Shown here one piece after another: positions 11,081-21,425 of a stretch of DNA of 64,000 nucleotides. A program made the translations under genes and the position numbers. Every line of letters starts with the position of its first letter. Position 1 is the first letter of the stretch. The notes below the pieces were generated by a model. The model saw only the letters and a program-made list of their open reading frames with translations. It did no database searches and was not told the origin of the DNA. Origin of the DNA: Sinohyriopsis cumingii (Eukaryota > Mollusca > Bivalvia > Unionida > Unionidae). The stretch lies in NCBI GenBank assembly GCA_028554795.2, contig CM068825.1:95907451-95971450 (forward strand). Direction: 5' to 3'.

Positions 11081-12999
11081 CACTTTGTAACATTTTGTTA
11101 ATGCTTGTTGTAATTAAAGTATTAACTAACCCATCTTTCGTAATTTTCATTGCTTGTTACACTAACAGACTAAATTAACACTTGGAAAAATGTACACTAC
11201 TTGTTCTGGCGACACTTTTTGAAAATTGGTGACAAAATATTGAGGTTGGTGATTTTTTTGGCGACAGCTTTTTAAAAGCCAGGACCATCTCTGATCTATC
11301 CATGATAATTTTATTTCTACAGGGCAAGAAAAAAGATGTTTAATGAATCAAATGTTTCATTCCCTTAGGCAAGGAGAGAAGCCCTGGTATTTTCATTCCA
11401 CTTGGAATTTTTGTTCATTTACCTCAAGATAATCAGGGCAAGAAAATTGTTAACATTTTGTAATCAATTATGGGATTTAAATTTAATGTTCATACTTCAC
11501 ACCCAAATATTATATTGTTTTCCAATTACAGATCTTTCATTTTCCTTACTATACATTATTGGTGAAACACAAGATACAGATGATGCCATATTCTTTATAT
11601 TAAATATTGTTATTAATACAGTTATTGGAAAGGGGTTCATTTTTTAAATACAGTTTTGCATTTTTTTAATGTTTATTGTTTTTATTTTTTTGCAGTGAAA
11701 CACAAGTTATTGTTTCATTTAGATATTAGTCTATTTTAGATATTTGCATTTTATTTTCATTTCCTGTTGGCTTTCAGATCTAATAGGCAGGTCCTTGCAG
11801 ATTTTCTTATATTTGCAATAGTTTTTTTAATTGTTATTTATAAGTCCATGTGGAAAGGTATCCAGAACATGGAATTTTGCTTTGCTTTTAAAATTTGCAT
11901 TTAATCCACGTAGAGACCTACAATTTATAATTCATATCAAAATTGCAGCCTCTTATAAAATACATGTGAAAGCAATTTTAACTTACATTCAGAAACTTAG
12001 TTGAACCTTACATTTTTTTGTTTCAATGTTATTCATTTTTCTGAAAGTAGTAATTTAAATTCTTTTTGACACATCTTATAAAAGATATTATTTATTTTGT
12101 TGTAATAAAATGTGAAAAAACAACTATTTTTCTGTCTTGTATTCATTGAGGCAGTAGCAGAGTATATTGAATTATATATGACATTCATCCATCATTGTTG
12201 TTTCATTAATCTATACCAAATGAGGGTCTTAACATTATAAATTGACTTTGTTGACCACATTAGTATCAAGAAAAACTATGTTAATTTGGATGTTTCATAT
12301 CACAAGACAAGACCAATGACATTATTAGAATTTGTATGTAAAGGTTTATATTTTTGAAAAGATGCTGACATATAATAAGCATGAGATGTATTCCCACCAT
12401 CATATTCAATAGTACGACCATAAAATTGTACGCATGTCTATCAACCATTTAAGTAGCCCACCACCATAGTATTTGGTAAGGCCAAACAATTTTACCTATG
12501 TGCATCCATCTTGTCACTATATTGTGAATTTTGTTCTGCTCAATAACTATTGCAGGGCTTTATGGATTGAAACCCCATTTTTTTAACACGATTGTGATCA
12601 GTGGTGTAGCAGCCTTCCAAGCAAAACACGTAACTGCTGGGGGCCCAGGTCATGTGGGGCCCCTAAATTCTAAACAAACACCTTATTTATTGGATGGGTT
12701 TCCAGACTTTATTTTGGGGTGGGGGGCACCCATAACTGCTTGCAAGGTCACTGAGTGATGGAGAGGAGGGCACCCAGAATTTCTTGGAAGGCTACTGAGA
12801 GTGATAGGTCATTGCAAAAGAAAGATACTCCCAGGGTTATAAGACAACTTCATATCACCTCATGATAATTACAACTCAGTTGTGCTATATTCAAAACAGA
12901 AATATCAAACAGTCTGTTACTCTTATCCTCTAATAACTAAATATAATGATGAACCACTTACTAACTTTTTGTTGTCAGACAGGCATAACTGTTCACAGT
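11081..12999. other. Intergenic / eroded transposon interior
   Basis: AT-rich, frequent stops. A G-rich stretch at 12635-12735 (GGGGGCCCAGG, GGGGTGGGGGGC) looks repeat-derived but I cannot name the family. No gene or RNA recognised. Confidence 0.45.
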
Positions 13000-13057
13000 C
13001 AGGGCTGAGCAAATTTTTTTTTAACCACTAGTCCAGGACAAGTGGTTTCAGAAAATT

Positions 13058-13130
13058 CACTAGTCCCACCTTTCTCTTCACTAGTCCCACCTTACTCGTC
13101 ACTAGTCCCACCTTATTTTTCACTGGTCCC
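13058..13130. repeat. 21-bp subterminal tandem repeat
   Basis: Three and a half copies of a unit starting CACTAGTCCCACCTT, at 13058, 13079, 13100 and 13121. It lies just inside the left end of the hAT element; the right end has dispersed ACTAGTCC/ACTTGTCC motifs. Such subterminal repeats are typical transposase-binding sites. Confidence 0.8.
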
Positions 13131-13215
13131 AAAATGGTAATCACTTGCCGAGATTTGATGAGACGTATGTGCTTAATCCATAGAAAAAAAACAAACAAAA
13201 CGATATACAACATAA

Positions 13216-13722
13216 TTATTTCTTAAAAGAATTTAATTTTTCAAAAACATTTGTTGTTGTACATTTCGCTTCTTCAGGTTCATGTATATATGTTTTAGCT
13301 GATGGATTTGAAAATATGTCCATGTATATGTCTGCCACCTGCACCAGCACTAAGCCAGCAATTGATAGCTGTGTCTGGGTTAAAGTCCTCAAGCTCTGGT
13401 CCATTTGCAGATATGTTCATTAGGATTTGTAAAAACTCTTTTGGTTTAAGGAATTCCTTAAAGAAGTCTTGATTAAGTTCACTGAACTAAATCCTCGTTC
13501 ACACTCAGAAATAGCTACCGCACACTCTGTATCCGTCTTACGTTTTATCCCTCCATTTTCAAACAAATTTACCTTCGCCGAATCGCCGTTATTACCGTAC
13601 TTGCGAAAATAATTTAGCAAACTCATTTTATCCACAGAGTAACTATCAGCTTGCTTGACAACTACTTCTAAAGTGATCATAACATCAATTTTCTCTTTTA
13701 AATACGAACTGAAACAGCTCAT
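13216..13722 (-). pseudogene. hAT transposase C-terminal (dimerisation) region, frameshifted
   Basis: The minus-strand frame 13722-13420 contains DSYSVDKMSLLNYF and CAVAISECERGFSSVNLIKT, the start of the hAT C-terminal dimerisation domain. Matching continues in other frames (ILMNISANGPELEDFNP) down to a lysine-rich end near 13216. At least two frameshifts. It belongs to the 13000-14911 element. Confidence 0.75.
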
Positions 13723-14040
13723 TAATTAGCGTAATTGTTTCGCTTCAAACACAATATCGCACGTGGAAGAATCATTACTGTCATTTAATCAGTTCATAAA
13801 GGAAACCAACACTGATGTCGGTAAAGTACCTTTCATTAATTTACTTACACTGACTCGCTGGATTAAAATCATAGTGAACCGCTCGTTATGATCTAGATTG
13901 CGTAAACTCATTGCAACAAAACCGCTTACAACACTGCTAATTGATCATACTGGCTTTCTTTTGTTTGACGTGTTTTGATTTGCCGATAATTTGGTCGCTT
14001 AGCCCAATATGCAGTTAAGCGGTAAAAGGATGTAAATGTA

Positions 14041-14697
14041 TGGTGGCGCTCACCAGATAATATGTACTTTTGAGAGAGTGACGTATGTAAGGTGAAGTAG
14101 TTCGCATTTAAAACATGCACAGTGGAGAGAATGTTTGCATACCTCTATGCTACATTAATGTAATTGGGATGATATTTCTTTTGGATATTGTACTTTTGGA
14201 AATTTTACATGATTTAAGCACACTGCTAACTAAAATGACTGCTACCTTGTATTAAAAAATCAGTCTGAATTAGTCTAAAGTACACTATACATAGCAGCTA
14301 TTAAAATAGGGAAAATGAATTTTGCCAGACTAGACAATACCAGCTTCTGAAAGTGCAATGAATGAATTACCAAATATATAAACTGTAAAAAAAGTTATCG
14401 GCTCTTTTTTTTATACAATTTACCTCTGAAGTTCAGGAAGTGAAAATGACCAAGTAGAGCTAGCACTTTTTTGAAAGGTGCACATTTGAAGTAAGGCCAA
14501 GCTGTATACTCTATAACCCATAGTACACCCATCAATCATACACCAAAATAAAGGGAATTAAAGGTTCTTTGCACTATACCTAAGATATACAAGGTCTTTT
14601 TTAAATAGCCAGTATAACCAGCGAGGAAAGCCGGGGACATTCTTTTTCTTTAAAATCCTAACCCTTATGCAAAATGCGAAACTGTATGGCGCCACCT
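14041..14697 (-). repeat. Non-autonomous DNA transposon, copy 2 (657 bp)
   Basis: Begins TGGTGGCGCTCACCAG and ends GGCGCCACCTA, so its terminal repeats are GGTGGCGC. It is the inverted counterpart of 7055-7684 and has inserted into the hAT element at 13000-14911. Confidence 0.75.
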
Positions 14698-15009
14698 ATA
14701 CACGAAGAGGGGTAGAATCAAGTATTCAGTACGCCCAGAGGGCATGATTGGCCAAATAAAGGCAAATATAGTGATTAAAGCACGAAAATAAGGACTAGCC
14801 CGACCTTTTTAAAAAGCACTTGTCCCGGACCAGCGACTTGGAAAATTGTACTTGTCCGACTTCAAAAATGACTAGTCCGGGACGTCGGGCTATGGGATTT
14901 GCTCAGCCCTGACAGTGCACATAGGTCAGCTATACCTCATCATATTTATTTATATGTATGGACTAGACTTAAGCTTCAATCCCAGTTCATAATAAGTTAA
15001 GGATCTGAA

Positions 15010-16440
15010 TTCTCCTTTGTTCTCCTATCACTGCATTTCGAAATATGTTATGGTACTGACTGGCATCCTCTGCCTATTCCATGTTAATGAAAATGAGGAT
15101 ATCATCATCTGTTAAAGGACACAAGTTATGCAGTACACATGCTGCCATAACAGGATGACAATTTTTTTCAACATCAGTACAGTGAAGTGCAGTCAAATGC
15201 CTAACCGACCCTTTAGGTGACCAATTGACCTTTCTACAGTTTGCCCGACTCCTGATATCGCTCTGTTGTATCTCCGTTGCTGTGCAGTCAAGTGACCTTT
15301 GTCCTGGAAAGGTGTTTATAGCCATATCTTTAGAGGATAAGCACTATCTCCGACTAGAAACTCTTCCCTCAAGATTTTATTGTTTTCTGCGTTCACGTAC
15401 AAAGGGGAATTTCTGAGAACCCTTGCATCATGTGTTGACCCCGGCCATCCAACAAATGCATCCGTTATAAGCATCCTGTCGTCCACAACAATTTGTAGCT
15501 GATCTGATGGGAAGCTTTTTCCCCAGCCACAAGATTGACTAATCTAATATGTGTGCCATCAATCATCCCTGCAACATCGGGAATACAACTGACAGCCTGA
15601 AAAGAAACCACAATTTCTTGACGGCGGTCATGATTCGGCCATTAAATAAATTTGTTAGCACTGTTTGCTATAACCTTGGCGACATAATGAACATGGCCTT
15701 GGACAGTACTAGTGGAAATACCAAATAGGTTCGCAGTCTCTCCAACACTTTCTAAGTTATTAATATGCCACAGAAAGCAAGGAAAATTTAGCTGGTAAGT
15801 TAAAAATATTACCTATTAAAGACCGAATCTGTTTGAGAAAAGCCAAATTAATGTACAGGATATCCCAAAATAGTGCTCCTGAATATTTACAATCACTATT
15901 CCTGTATAGGCTACCTCATAATACTCCCCACCTGCGGTCCATGTCTACAAAACAGTATAAAATTCCAAAACCAAATAAGGGGTTATTTAAAAAGTTTCCA
16001 ATACTCTGGAACTCTGCTCTGGAATAGTATTCCAGTTGAGATTAGAAATGCCCACTCTATTTCCTTCTTCCAAACCCAATATATCCAATGACTTCATATA
16101 TGCAGCTAAAATAAATAAATTACTTTGTACGAGGGCCTCAAGGTAGATTTGTTCTTAGCTAACTGTGTTACCCTCTTTAAATAAGGTTATTATTATTATT
16201 TTAAACAATAGTAGCTGCTTAGCGGGAGAAAGTGTGTTCCGTCCTCCATCTTTCCTGACCAAAGCATCCGCAAACTCTGCCAATAACAAGTTATAACAGT
16301 TTTCCCAATCCTGAAATGGCGACGGAACTCGTCGTCGTCCATATTAGGTGTAATTTCCTCAGCAAAGCATTCCACTTTGGCCACATCATCTCGCCGAGCT
16401 AATATGCCAAGCAAAATAATATCGTCAAATTTATACACTA
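15010..16440 (-). pseudogene. PIF/Harbinger DDE transposase (HARBI1-like), decayed
   Basis: Read on the minus strand, the N-terminal part (MDDDEFRRHFRIGKTVI, about 16.3 kb) is followed by the catalytic region in several frames. DVAGMIDGTHIRL holds the first Asp, then ITDAFVGWPGSTHDARVLRN, GDSAYPLKIWL, TPFQDKG and VERSIGHLKGRLG. The C-terminal VMAACVLHNLC lies near 15150. Multiple stops and frameshifts make it inactive, and a LINE fragment (15799-16203) has split it. The Myb/SANT-like pseudogene at 9.1-10.0 kb is the usual partner gene. Confidence 0.8.
15799..16203 (+). mobile_element. 5'-truncated LINE 3' end
   Basis: Encodes in two frames the tail of a non-LTR reverse transcriptase ORF (KILPIKDRICLRKAKLMYRI, SAPEYLQSLF, FSYSGTLLWNSIPVEIRNA-type end). 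It stops near 16091 and ends in a (TTA)n microsatellite tail at 16187-16203. It interrupts the Harbinger transposase remnant. No clear target duplication found. Confidence 0.7.
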
Positions 16441-18722
16441 AGTTCGTTTCTTCTTCTTATACCGCCAAAATCCTTTCACAAATTTACGGTAAGACCTCAG
16501 CGTCATTCAGAGCCGCCATATTGTTGAGCGTTCTACTAATTCGGGGATTGTGATCGCGTGCGCAATGTTCTCGTTGTTCGACTAACCCAGGAATGTGATC
16601 CTCTTGGTCAGGAACGGGTCTCTCGAATGCACCCTTCTCTCAGTGGTCGCGGCGTGATATGGCGACGCTGAATGCAGACTACTATCTTAGTCTGCATGTA
16701 AGACCTCGACACTGATATTTATGTTGTGTGCGTCATAGCACTAAAACAAAAACTATCTAAGGATAAAAGTAGTGTTGATGTAAATAGAGATAGCCCGAGA
16801 GGTGGTGGTGGTGGTTATCACGACATCTCATATTATTATTATTATTATTCAAGTAACCGGGCATAAAAGTGAACGTGTAAGGATAAGACAGGCATTTAGC
16901 ACAAAATCTACACGATATGCAGACGGGTGCATAACAAGAAGAGAAATATATCCATGATCTATCTCTAAATTTATATTTTATTTATCAATGACAAATGCCT
17001 TGCTGGAGTAGAACAATGCGGTCAGGTGGTTTGTTACTGTCTGAGAGGATCAAATATAAAAATTTACTCACCAGTAGAATTCTCTTCTTTCTTGTAAAGC
17101 AAATGCAATTCAGTTTGTGTTTGTGTTGCAACTCGTGCAGCTAGACTTAAAACTGTATATACTATAAGAACATTGCTCTCGGTGGACTTTGGACCATTGA
17201 TTGGTGAACTAACGAGTCTAAGGATACAGCTATCGATAAAATTACGTAACGAAACACTGACACAAACTACTTGTACGGGCTTGGGTCTGCGCACTCTGGG
17301 GTGTGCGTCTGCTGCAGTTGCTCAGTGAAGAAGTGTGATTTGACATGAAATATGATGTGGTAATTCTACTAAAGTGAATGCTTGGATTCGATTTTATTAT
17401 GCTCATGCTGTAGCAATTCTTTTGATATAATAAACCCTTGCGTAACGTGTTTAGGCTCGAGTAAACAGTAACACAAGAAAGAGCGAAAAGAAGAAGCTTT
17501 GAAAAATTGTACAAATAATTTATTTCCCTGGGAAAAAATACTATAAAAATGAAAAAATAAGAACTTACGGTTTAAGAATCAAAACCAAAAATAATCCAAG
17601 AATAAACCACGAATACAATTTTAGAAGTCCTAATAATAACATGTTCTAATGAATTCAAGTTCGCGTCCCGACGAAGAATACAAGGTGGAAGGCGATGACG
17701 TATGTTGTATATGAAGTGTCGAATTTTGAATTGCACTGAACTTTAAAGTTGAATGCACTGAGCATTAAAATTGTATCGCATTTAAGCCAGAAAAGTCTTT
17801 GTGAAGGGTCACTTCGACCTTTCTTCTTTTCTCCCCCGTGTTAGTGTTAAAACTTGAAAGGCTAAATTTATGATTGAGATTTGACCAAGGGTATTGTTAC
17901 GCTGTCCTGCGAATGTAAACATTTGAGCTACCAACCATAAGCTCTTGATAGGAACCCATGTCAAATTATTATTTTCAAAAGGAAATTGATATGACGTATT
18001 TCACAGATTCTATACGGTCTGAAAATCTAACAAAAGAAATGACTATCTTGGGGAAAATTTAGGAACCACTGCCTACGATTGGCCAGAATAAATTATGGGG
18101 TACACTTTAGAAGTAATGTGAATTTAAAGTGACGACTTTAGTCGAAATTCTTTAGTCTTAAAATTTCCTGAAAGAGGAAGAGTATATTTGGATCCAAGGG
18201 CGCCTAAAGAGAATAGGGCTTTCCTCGTTAAATAAGAAAGGGACCAGGTAGCTGTCTTGTAAGAAAAGACAGGATTTAGTTCTAGGACGCACAGGTTCTG
18301 AAAGAGAAAAGCTTTAAGGTACGCAATTTTAATTTCACGTAATATTAAATTTTTTGATTGTTTGTTTTATGCAAAAGAATTCGATATGACTAGGCTCCAT
18401 ATTATGTATCGTTTATTCAGTTTCATGGAAAAGTGTTGATGCTAGAGTTGTTATGCAATTTACCTTTTAATTTTACAATTAGTTCATTGGTAAAATTGAT
18501 TGCATGCGATCCAGTTTTCATATGTGTAGGATTTCACCAGGTTGTATGAAATAATTTCCTTCGTCTGTTAGGACGATACTGATTATTGTGAGTTAACGAT
18601 AATTACCTATTTATATTTGATTTTGTAATGTTTAAATAATCTTGTAGGTTAGATATTGCTTTGAGTTTGAATTTGCTAATTTTATGCAATAGTAATCGAA
18701 CATGTAGTAGCATAGGTAAAGG
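16441..18722. other. Intergenic up to Polinton A, no gene recognised
   Basis: Contains (GGT)n at about 16801-16815 and (ATT)n at 16831-16850. Two minus-strand frames (17064-17294, 17242-17514) have no motif I recognise. The last 6 bases before the next element form its target duplication with 38531-38536. Confidence 0.5.
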
Positions 18723-18728
18723 AATACG
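18723..18728. repeat. 6-bp target-site duplication AATACG, left of Polinton A
   Basis: Identical to 38531-38536. Six-base duplications are a hallmark of Polinton integration. Confidence 0.93.
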
Positions 18729-19045
18729 AGTAGTATATGGGGGCACTTTACGGACAATGGGAATTAGCATTAAAAACACCCCTGGGTCAGTTTACGGACA
18801 ATGGAAATTTAACATGGCGAAAAATCGTGGGTCAGATTACGGACAAGGGGAATTAACATGGCAAAAAATCGTGGGTCACTTTACGGACAAGGGGAATTTA
18901 ACATGGCGATAAATCGTGGGTCACTCTACGGACAAGGGGAATTTAACATGGGATTTTTTTTTAAAAAAAATTTTTTAAAAAAAGGGGTAGGCAATTTAAA
19001 GACTATCTCTTTTCGAGAAATATGGGGGCCCTGAAAAGGGCCTTT
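18729..19045 (+). repeat. Polinton A left terminal inverted repeat with five iterons
   Basis: Inverted copy of 38213-38530. It contains five iterations of a 30-45 bp unit with the core TTACGGACAA(T/G)GG followed by AATTTAACATGG, from about 18743 to 18945. An A/T homopolymer palindrome (18952-18981) follows, and then the histone-type stem-loop that ends the last gene. Confidence 0.9.
19006..19042 (-). terminator. Histone-type 3' stem-loop and purine element (A, gene 19062-19448)
   Basis: On the minus strand: A-rich flank AACCCAAA, stem-loop GGCCCTTTTCAGGGCC (19042-19027), CCCA, then GAAAAGAGA (19014-19006) 12 nt downstream. It lies 20 nt after the stop codon and inside the TIR. Confidence 0.8.
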
Positions 19046-19061
19046 GGGTTTTCTTCTTCTT

Positions 19062-19448
19062 CTAATTTCTTCTTTTCCTCCACCAAGTTCTTATTTTATC
19101 TCCTACACTCTTCTTCTCTTTCTTTTTTTTCTTCTCCTCCTCTTCTTTCTTCTTCTCTTCCTCCTCTTCTTTCTTCCTCTTCTCATTTTCTTCTTCTTTT
19201 TCAATTTTTTCGTTCCATCTTCTTATTCTTATCTTTTCCTCTTCATCCTCCTTCTCCTCCTTTATTTCCTTCATCACACCACTAATCTTGTCCTTTGCTT
19301 TTCTTAAGTTGTTAATTTCCATCTTTACACGATGGGGACTATAGGAATAATGGTCTTCAACCAGTCTTATTAGCATCTGTTCCATTATTCCTAAGTTGTC
19401 TAAAACGTCTTGCAAGGTTTGTATTTTGTCCATTTGGTTTGACGCCAT
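19062..19448 (-). CDS. Accessory coiled-coil protein, terminal gene (A)
   Basis: 128 aa, ATG at 19446-19448. The N-terminal about 65 residues (IQTLQDVLDNLGIMEQMLIRLV, then KAKDKISGVMKEI) form an amphipathic helical segment. An extreme Glu/Lys tract and a basic Trp-containing tail (KIRTWWRKRRN) follow. The helical segment resembles those of 19884-20246 and 20740-21093, suggesting one expanded family. The counterpart in element B (61376-61969) has barely recognisable sequence similarity but the same position, the same kind of tail (KVRRWLKKWKC) and the same 3' signal. Function unknown; the segment could mediate oligomerisation. Confidence 0.7.
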   Translation of the reverse strand: MASNQMDKIQTLQDVLDNLGIMEQMLIRLVEDHYSYSPHRVKMEINNLRKAKDKISGVMKEIKEEKEDEEEKIRIRRWNEKIEKEEENEKRKKEEEEEKKKEEEEKKKKKEKKSVGDKIRTWWRKRRN

Positions 19449-19508
19449 CTTCTTTTTATTCTTTGCAGAATGGTTTGAACGACGAATACTGTGGGTTCTT
19501 ATACTTAA

Positions 19509-19606
19509 AGCGCGTACGTGAAGGAAAACATCCCCCTAAAAACATAAAATGGATCTTACCTAGATCATGACCAAACAACGCGCGGACGTGAAGGAAAACA
19601 TCCCCT
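19509..19606 (-). promoter_or_regulatory. Accessory-gene promoter: two boxes and a palindrome (A, gene 19062-19448)
   Basis: On the minus strand the box TTTTCCTTCACGTCCGCGC preceded by GGGGATG occurs at 19606-19578 and again (one change, GTACGCGC) at 19537-19509. Between them is GATCT-AGGTA-AGATC, an inverted repeat, near 19551-19565. A TATA-like GTATAAG lies at about 19500, roughly 50 nt upstream of the ATG. Bases 19607-19816 beyond are AT-rich with no gene. Confidence 0.65.
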
Positions 19607-19816
19607 ACTTTTTCATTTCATATAATATAACCCAAACTATACTCTCCCCATTTGCTAAGAAACAATAAAGAAACCCATAATCTACTATTCTCACAAACAT
19701 ACCTTTACTCATACAAACACAAACACACAAACACTTACCCTCACATTTTTTTAAAGAAAGAGTTAGTGTTTATATTGACACTACTCTACCTACACACATT
19801 GGCAAATCGATCGTTA

Positions 19817-19854
19817 TTTCTTTTCTAGAGTATTGGGTAGCCCTGAAAAGGGCT
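19817..19854 (-). terminator. Histone-type 3' stem-loop and purine element (A, gene 19884-20246)
   Basis: Minus strand: AAACAGCCCTTTTCAGGGCT (stem-loop 19854-19839), then ACCCA exactly as in histone mRNAs, then GAAAAGAAA (19825-19817) 13 nt downstream. 29 nt after the stop codon. Confidence 0.8.
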
Positions 19855-19883
19855 GTTTTGTTTGGAACTTCATGGGCACCTGG

Positions 19884-20246
19884 TTAATGGTGGCACCTTC
19901 CGGGCCTGGCGCCACATACGCATCTTATCCCCCAGTTACTTTTTACCTTTTGGGGGGAGAGAGCAGAGGCAGGATATGTCGCTTCAGAATCCCAATTTTC
20001 GCTCTCTGGGATTTTGAAATTTCTTCTCTCCTTTTCCTCCTCCTCTTCTTTGTTTCTTCTTTCTTCTTTATATCTTCTTTCTTCTTCTTCTTTATATCTT
20101 CTCTCCTCCTCTTCTTTGTTTCTTCTTTCCTCCTCTCTTATCCTTCCCTCCTCGACAATGGCTTCCGCGGCCAGTTCATTTAATATGCGCCTGGCATATT
20201 CCAGATGCACATGAAGCTCCAACAGTTTCTCAAGTCTCGTGTTCAT
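19884..20246 (-). CDS. Accessory coiled-coil protein, middle gene (A)
   Basis: 120 aa, start ATG 20244-20246 (an upstream non-ATG extension is not conserved). Helical N-terminus LEKLLELHVHLEYARRILNEL, a long EERRNKEEEERRYKEEE repeat tract, then PESENWDSEATYPASALSP and a Cys-containing end (CVCGARPGRCHH). The Glu/Arg tract is built from repeated 15-18 bp units, so its length varies between A and B. Own promoter and own histone-type 3' signal. Unknown function; paralogous to its neighbours by the L..L....L..AR..L pattern. Confidence 0.75.
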   Translation of the reverse strand: MNTRLEKLLELHVHLEYARRILNELAAEAIVEEGRIREEERRNKEEEERRYKEEEERRYKEERRNKEEEEEKERRNFKIPESENWDSEATYPASALSPQKVKSNWGIRCVCGARPGRCHH

Positions 20247-20302
20247 TTTTTGGTGTTGATCAATCAACAAGGGTAGCTGGACTGCCGAACGAGTTTCAAT
20301 TT

Positions 20303-20400
20303 ATACTGAAAGCGCGGACGTGAAGGAAAACATCCCCTAAAAAACATAAAATTGATCTTACCTAGATCATGACCCAACAACGCGCGGACCTAAAAGAAAC
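20303..20400 (-). promoter_or_regulatory. Accessory-gene promoter (A, gene 19884-20246)
   Basis: A good box at 20339-20310 (TTTTCCTTCACGTCCGCGC) and a degenerate one at 20400-20380, with the GATCT...AGATC palindrome between them (about 20355-20369). A TATAAAT box at 20309-20303 lies 57 nt upstream of the ATG. Bases 20401-20671 are an AT-rich spacer without a gene. Confidence 0.65.
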
Positions 20401-20671
20401 ACTCACTCACTTTTTTATGCTACCCATCACTATTGTAAAATTTTTTATAAATCACTTCAATAGACTATCCACATAAGCAAAACAATCCAATCTAACTCCA
20501 AATATACACCTCAAAAACCCAAAAAACATTATTTTAATCTACTATCCTCACCAACTTACGTTAGCTCTTACAAACACAAACACACAAACACATACCCTCA
20601 CATTTTTTATAAAAGAGTTAGTGTTTATTTTCACACTACTCTACCTACTCACATTGGCAAATTAATAGTTA

Positions 20672-20709
20672 TTTCTTTTCTAGAGTATTGGGTAGCCCTG
20701 AAAAGGGCT
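20672..20709 (-). terminator. Histone-type 3' stem-loop and purine element (A, gene 20740-21093)
   Basis: Minus strand: AGCCCTTTTCAGGGCT (20709-20694), ACCCA, then GAAAAGAAA (20680-20672). 30 nt after the stop codon. Confidence 0.8.
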
Positions 20710-20739
20710 GTTTTTTTGTTTTGCTATGGCATTCTTTTT

Positions 20740-21093
20740 TTAGTTTCTAAGAATGCGATGTCCTCTGAGGATAGACTTTCTGGCAATAGGTCTGCTTCTT
20801 CGGAAAGAGAAGAAGAACTCTTTGGTGTCGATACGGCAATCGACAAAGCCTCTGTCAGGTTCAGGTTGCTGCTGCTGCTGTTCTTGTTGTTGCTGCTGTT
20901 TTTGAAGTCTGTACTTCTCTGTCCATTCTTCTTTTTCCCTGTTCACTTCTTCTCTGAAGAGCTCTTCTATTAGGTCTTCAGTGATTTTTAACATTCTCAC
21001 ATTCTCTATTTCTTCTGGCTTCGGTATCAGACTGTGTCTGACCCTATGCAAATTCACGTAGGCTTCGTTGAGCTTAGCTAGTTTGGAGCACAT
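20740..21093 (-). CDS. Accessory poly-Gln coiled-coil protein (A)
   Basis: 117 aa from ATG 21091-21093; the longer frame from a TTG is not supported because element B aligns from the same ATG. N-terminal helix KLNEAYVNLHRVRHSLI, then TEDLIEELFREEVNREKEEW, a Gln run (KQQQQQEQQQQQPEPD) and a basic Arg-rich end. Conserved in B (59704-60069) with a longer Gln run. Same transcription unit design as its neighbours. Function unknown. Confidence 0.8.
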   Translation of the reverse strand: MCSKLAKLNEAYVNLHRVRHSLIPKPEEIENVRMLKITEDLIEELFREEVNREKEEWTEKYRLQKQQQQQEQQQQQPEPDRGFVDCRIDTKEFFFSFRRSRPIARKSILRGHRILRN

Positions 21094-21157
21094 CTTCTTA
21101 GGAGGATGAGTCGACAATGGATGGTTAGACTGGGAACAAACCGGTTCTTAAAGTTAA

Positions 21158-21187
21158 AGCGCGGACGTGAAGGAAAACATCCCCCCA
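21158..21187 (-). promoter_or_regulatory. Accessory-gene promoter box (A, gene 20740-21093)
   Basis: Single copy of the TTTTCCTTCACGTCCGCGC box. Downstream CTTTAACTTTAAG is a poor TATA substitute. The 21188-21425 interval holds the 3' UTR of the protease gene. Confidence 0.6.
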
Positions 21188-21306
21188 CACGGTTTTTTCG
21201 AGCCGCAACGTTCATGAGAGAGATAGTAAGAAATGAAAGAGCATCAATCCAACATTCTTATAGCTAAACAAAAGACAAAGGCATTTTTTTCTAAACACAA
21301 CATTTT

Positions 21307-21312
21307 TTATTC
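21307..21312 (-). terminator. AATAAA polyadenylation signal after the late block (A)
   Basis: AATAAA on the minus strand about 115 nt past the protease stop, conserved at 59481-59486 in element B. No histone-type stem-loop is present here, unlike the accessory genes. Confidence 0.6.
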
Positions 21313-21425
21313 AAAAATCACTTAACACTAAACAACAACATTTCTAACATTTTTAACAATAATCCAACACTATAACATCTAACAACCTTTTTCTAATCAC
21401 AAACATTTTTTTCTTCAAATACTAA

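Larger units (their letters stand above)
13000..14911 (-). mobile_element. Deleted hAT element with CAGGGCTGAGCAAAT termini
   Basis: The left end CAGGGCTGAGCAAAT (13000) recurs inverted at the right end (finishing 14911). The 5-bp direct repeat ACAGT immediately flanks both ends (12995-12999, 14912-14916). It carries the C-terminal part of a hAT transposase on the minus strand and subterminal repeats built on ACTAGTCC/ACTTGTCC at both ends. A different non-autonomous element (14041-14697) sits inside it. hAT duplications are usually 8 bp, though 5-6 bp subfamilies exist. Confidence 0.7.

Noticed and set aside
12598-12740. G-rich block as a gene end or CpG-type promoter
   Set aside because: No associated exon or open frame of note; looks like an unclassified eroded repeat.
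19027-19042. Hairpin followed by a T-run read as a bacterial rho-independent terminator
   Set aside because: On the coding strand the hairpin is preceded by A-rich sequence and followed by ACCCA and a purine block, not by U-runs; the surrounding DNA is plainly eukaryotic. The histone-type reading fits all ten copies.
19509-19606. GGGGATGTTTTCC as an NF-kappa-B site
   Set aside because: Spacing is longer than the 10-bp kappa-B consensus; kept only as part of an unnamed promoter box.
21158-21187. Upstream TTG/GTG-initiated extensions of several Polinton genes
   Set aside because: Alignment of the two elements begins at ATG codons; extensions run through promoter boxes or TATA elements and are not conserved.
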